Part shown: positions 62,034 through 64,000 of the stretch, piece by piece
Position numbering within the stretch: position 1 is the stretch's first letter
How the letters are laid out: each line of letters opens with the position of its first letter
Origin: Desulfosoma sp.
GTDB taxonomy: Bacteria > Desulfobacterota > Syntrophobacteria > Syntrophobacterales > DSM-9756
Length of the DNA stretch: 64,000 bases
Reading direction: 5' to 3'
Assembly: GCA_037481875.1 (NCBI GenBank)
Contig: JBBFKY010000008.1
Span: 1 to 64,000 of the forward strand
Made by a program: the position numbers and the translations under genes
The notes under the pieces: model-generated
What the model was told of the DNA's origin: nothing
The model's database searches: none
The model's input: the letters and a program-made list of their open reading frames with translations, nothing else

Positions 62034-62395
62034 AACCTTGTCCGAGAATAGTTTTTGGCTGTGGAAGCGCTTGCCTTACGTCCGCACAAAGAGCGGGTTG
62101 GACACGCGCTCCCATCCCAGGGTGTAGCCCAGATTCAGGTTTATAGAGGCAAGGCGTCACCTGGGCTCTAGCTAAAAATGGCATTCGAGACAACGCTCAT
62201 TGTGCTTTCTCGGACAGCCTCCTGGAAACTTTCCCGAAAACGGCCCTTCTTCCACGTGTTTCCCGGGCGGTTCAGGCTCAGGGCCCGCAGCGGCAGTCAC
62301 TCCGGTTCCCTTGGAGCTTTTATTCGTGCGACACAAGGTCTCAACCCCCAAATCTCCTCTTTAGGACAAACCCGTATGGGCCATTTCCCCATCCC
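62034..62395. other. Gap upstream of cooS with GC-rich repeat
   Basis: I see no gene. At 62060-62175 a GC-rich stretch carries the GCGCTCCCA core and a partial palindrome (AGGCAAGGCGTCACCTGGGC). Confidence 0.45.
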
Positions 62396-62425
62396 TTGAC
62401 CAATCTTTATCTGTTGCGATAAGTA
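62396..62425 (+). promoter_or_regulatory. Putative cooS promoter with dyad
   Basis: TTGACC (62396-62401), 17-18 base spacer and ATAAGT/TAAGTA. Within it lies an inverted repeat TTATC-TGTTGC-GATAA (62407-62422), a candidate operator for a CO- or redox-sensing regulator. The start codon is about 230 bases downstream. Confidence 0.45.
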
Positions 62426-62653
62426 TTGTGTAATTTCTCACGCATTCAGGAACCCAGAAGGCACGGCATGTTGCTGGAATTCGGAAAGGACCGTCATGAA
62501 AGCGGGAAGGTCCTGCCACAAAGGTTCTGGGGAAAAGACGTCCCATACCGAGGCGCCGCGTTCTCACGGGCTATTCTTCGTGTCTTTCATGGCATTGGAT
62601 TCCGTTCAGAAAACGGGAAGATTTGAAAGTCTATCCCAAGGAGGGCTGAAGCC

Positions 62654-64000
62654 ATGTTACTTAAGAAAGCAGAGATTCAGGCGCGAACCATCACCGAAGA
62701 CGGGCAAATTTTCCTTCAGAAGGCCGCTCAGGATGGTTTGGAAACGGTGTGGGACCGTTACGAGGTTCAAAAACCCCAATGCGGATTTTGCGAACTGGGG
62801 TTGAGCTGCCGTAACTGTTCCATGGGGCCATGCCGTATCGATCCCTTCGGAGAAGGGCCTCAGCGCGGTATTTGTGGAGCAGATGCGGATATTATTGTCG
62901 CGCGTAATCTCGGGCGCATGATTGCCGCAGGTTCGGCATCTCATTCCGATCACGGACGGGATCTGGTGGAAGTGCTCCGTAAAGTAGGGGAAGGCTACGC
63001 TCCAGGATACACCATTCGCAGTGTGGAAAAACTGCAAAAAGTGGCCGCGGAATTCGGCATCGCCTCAGATGGCAAGACACCGTCCGCCCTCGCGGTGGAA
63101 CTTGCCTACGCCATGGAAGAGGAATTTGGAACTCGCAAAAAGGCTTTAACCTTTCTTGCTCGTGTTCCTGAAAAACGCCGAGCCATATGGAATAAGCTGG
63201 GCATCACGCCCCGAGGAATCGACCGGGAAACCTCGGAAATGATGCATCGAACTCACATGGGCGTGGACAACGACTGGCAAAGCCTCCTGCTCCACGGACT
63301 GCGTAACGCTCTTTCCGATGGTTGGGGAGGTTCCCTCATCGCCACGGAAATCTCCGATATTCTTTTCGGTATTCCCCAGCCTGTGACATCGGAAGTCAAC
63401 CTAGGGGTTTTGAAAGAGGACCAAGTGAACATCGTCCTCCATGGCCACAATCCCATTGTGTCTGAAATGATCTACGAAGCGGCTCAGGATTCGGAACTTT
63501 TGGCTTTGGCTTCTCAAAAAGGCGCTAAAGGTATCAACCTGGCTGGGCTGTGCTGCACGGGCAATGAACTGCTCATGCGTCGCGGAATCCCCATGGCCGG
63601 AAACCATCTTATGACGGAACTGGCTCTCAGCACCGGTCTGGTGGACATGATGCTTGTAGATTACCAGTGCATCATGCCATCCCTGGGCGAAATCGCCACC
63701 TGTTATCACACACTGATGATCTCCACGAGCGATAAAGCCAAGTATCCGCACATGGCTCACCATGAATTCCATCCGGAAACGGCTCAAGCCAAAGCCCGGG
63801 AACTGGTCCGACTGGCAGTGGAAAATTATGCCCGTCGTATTCCGGCAAAAATTCAACCCGCACCCAACGCTCCCACGAGAATGCTCGCCGGATTCAGTGT
63901 GGAAGCCATTGTCGCCGCTCTAGGAGGAAGCGTGACACCACTCATCGAAGCCATCAAATCGGGAGACATTCAAGGAGCGGTTGGCGTCGTAGGTTGTAAT
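62654..64000 (+). CDS. cooS: Anaerobic Ni-CO dehydrogenase catalytic subunit (partial, cut by window end)
   Basis: CooS interconverts CO and CO2 at a Ni-Fe-S C-cluster. The 449 visible codons are open to base 64000. The N-terminus shows the B/D-cluster cysteines: C43-x2-C46, C52-x2-C55 and C60 in CGFCELGLSCRNCSMGPC. Further on come SHSDHGRD, VLHGHNPIVSEMI near residue 262 (with a C-cluster His) and NLAGLCCTGNELLMRRGIPMAGNH near 295, then LVDYQCIMPSL near 335. AAGGAGGG lies before the ATG. It provides CO oxidation for energy or carbon fixation. The rest of the gene and any cooC or hydrogenase partners lie beyond the window. Confidence 0.97.
   Translation, partial: MLLKKAEIQARTITEDGQIFLQKAAQDGLETVWDRYEVQKPQCGFCELGLSCRNCSMGPCRIDPFGEGPQRGICGADADIIVARNLGRMIAAGSASHSDHGRDLVEVLRKVGEGYAPGYTIRSVEKLQKVAAEFGIASDGKTPSALAVELAYAMEEEFGTRKKALTFLARVPEKRRAIWNKLGITPRGIDRETSEMMHRTHMGVDNDWQSLLLHGLRNALSDGWGGSLIATEISDILFGIPQPVTSEVNLGVLKEDQVNIVLHGHNPIVSEMIYEAAQDSELLALASQKGAKGINLAGLCCTGNELLMRRGIPMAGNHLMTELALSTGLVDMMLVDYQCIMPSLGEIATCYHTLMISTSDKAKYPHMAHHEFHPETAQAKARELVRLAVENYARRIPAKIQPAPNAPTRMLAGFSVEAIVAALGGSVTPLIEAIKSGDIQGAVGVVGCN

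Noticed and set aside
1-64000. tRNA or rRNA genes
   Set aside because: Scanning the gaps by eye gave no cloverleaf-like T-loop or anticodon pattern; a tRNAscan run would be decisive.

Overview
The window comes from a bacterial chromosome. It looks like an anaerobic, sulfate-reducing or syntrophic member of the Desulfobacterota, perhaps of the Syntrophobacter/Desulfacinum type (inference). The reasons are the anaerobic Ni-CO dehydrogenase (cooS), a ferredoxin-linked aldehyde oxidoreductase, a fused LutA-LutB lactate oxidase of the kind found in sulfate reducers, a selenocysteine-encoding selD and a large selenium gene set. Gene density is high. There are no rRNA or tRNA genes, no CRISPR array and no prophage. 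The only mobile element is a decayed IS21-type remnant.

Layout. 0-3.6 kb: the end of a surface-glycan locus (hypothetical protein, GT2 glycosyltransferase, methyltransferase, frameshifted flippase-like membrane protein). 3.7-5.7 kb: a secreted papain-type protease with seven C-terminal repeats. 5.7-8.2 kb: gene-poor, with the IS21 remnant. 8.2-12.1 kb: a ferredoxin/aldehyde oxidoreductase pair behind a duplicated promoter and leader, a thioesterase, and the HAD-like gene that is the other copy of that leader. 12.4-15.1 kb: two adjacent family III CoA-transferases, one lacking the catalytic Asp. 15.1-26.1 kb: a lactate/2-hydroxyacid island with LrgAB, a FadR-type regulator and GlcD/GlcF on the minus strand, diverging from a TRAP transporter, LutC and fused LutAB on the plus strand. 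26.4-28.4 kb: a long family I CoA-transferase.

28.6-33.8 kb: a HAD hydrolase diverging from a tight four-gene cluster (S51-like protein with a CysS-type C-terminal domain, GNAT/FemAB-like protein, MshA-like GT4, PIG-L deacetylase). The parts resemble those used for mycothiol or bacillithiol synthesis. 34-43.4 kb: housekeeping and signalling genes (MBL hydrolase, proS, Cys-cluster protein, zinc-ribbon winged-helix protein, hybrid histidine kinase, 3-hydroxyisobutyrate dehydrogenase-like protein, iron-sulfur flavoprotein-like protein). 43.7-47.4 kb: a GTPase-like cyclic-diphosphoglycerate synthetase relative, carbamate kinase and a LOR/SDH-type ornithine cyclodeaminase-like protein, which together suggest ornithine/citrulline catabolism.

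47.6-57.1 kb: a selenium island (LysR regulator, YedE, TusA-like, DUF3343, ribokinase-fold protein, selD with an in-frame TGA) followed by a zinc ABC transporter, a Fur/Zur-type regulator with a palindromic site, and YedF. 57.2-60.7 kb: a DisA_N (diadenylate cyclase-type) protein, a TIM-barrel protein, a CDP-alcohol phosphatidyltransferase and a small HxxH nucleotidyltransferase. 60.8-64 kb: a hypothetical protein, a PilZ protein and the first 449 codons of cooS, cut by the window edge.

Short GC-rich palindromes of a few related types are scattered through many intergenic gaps.
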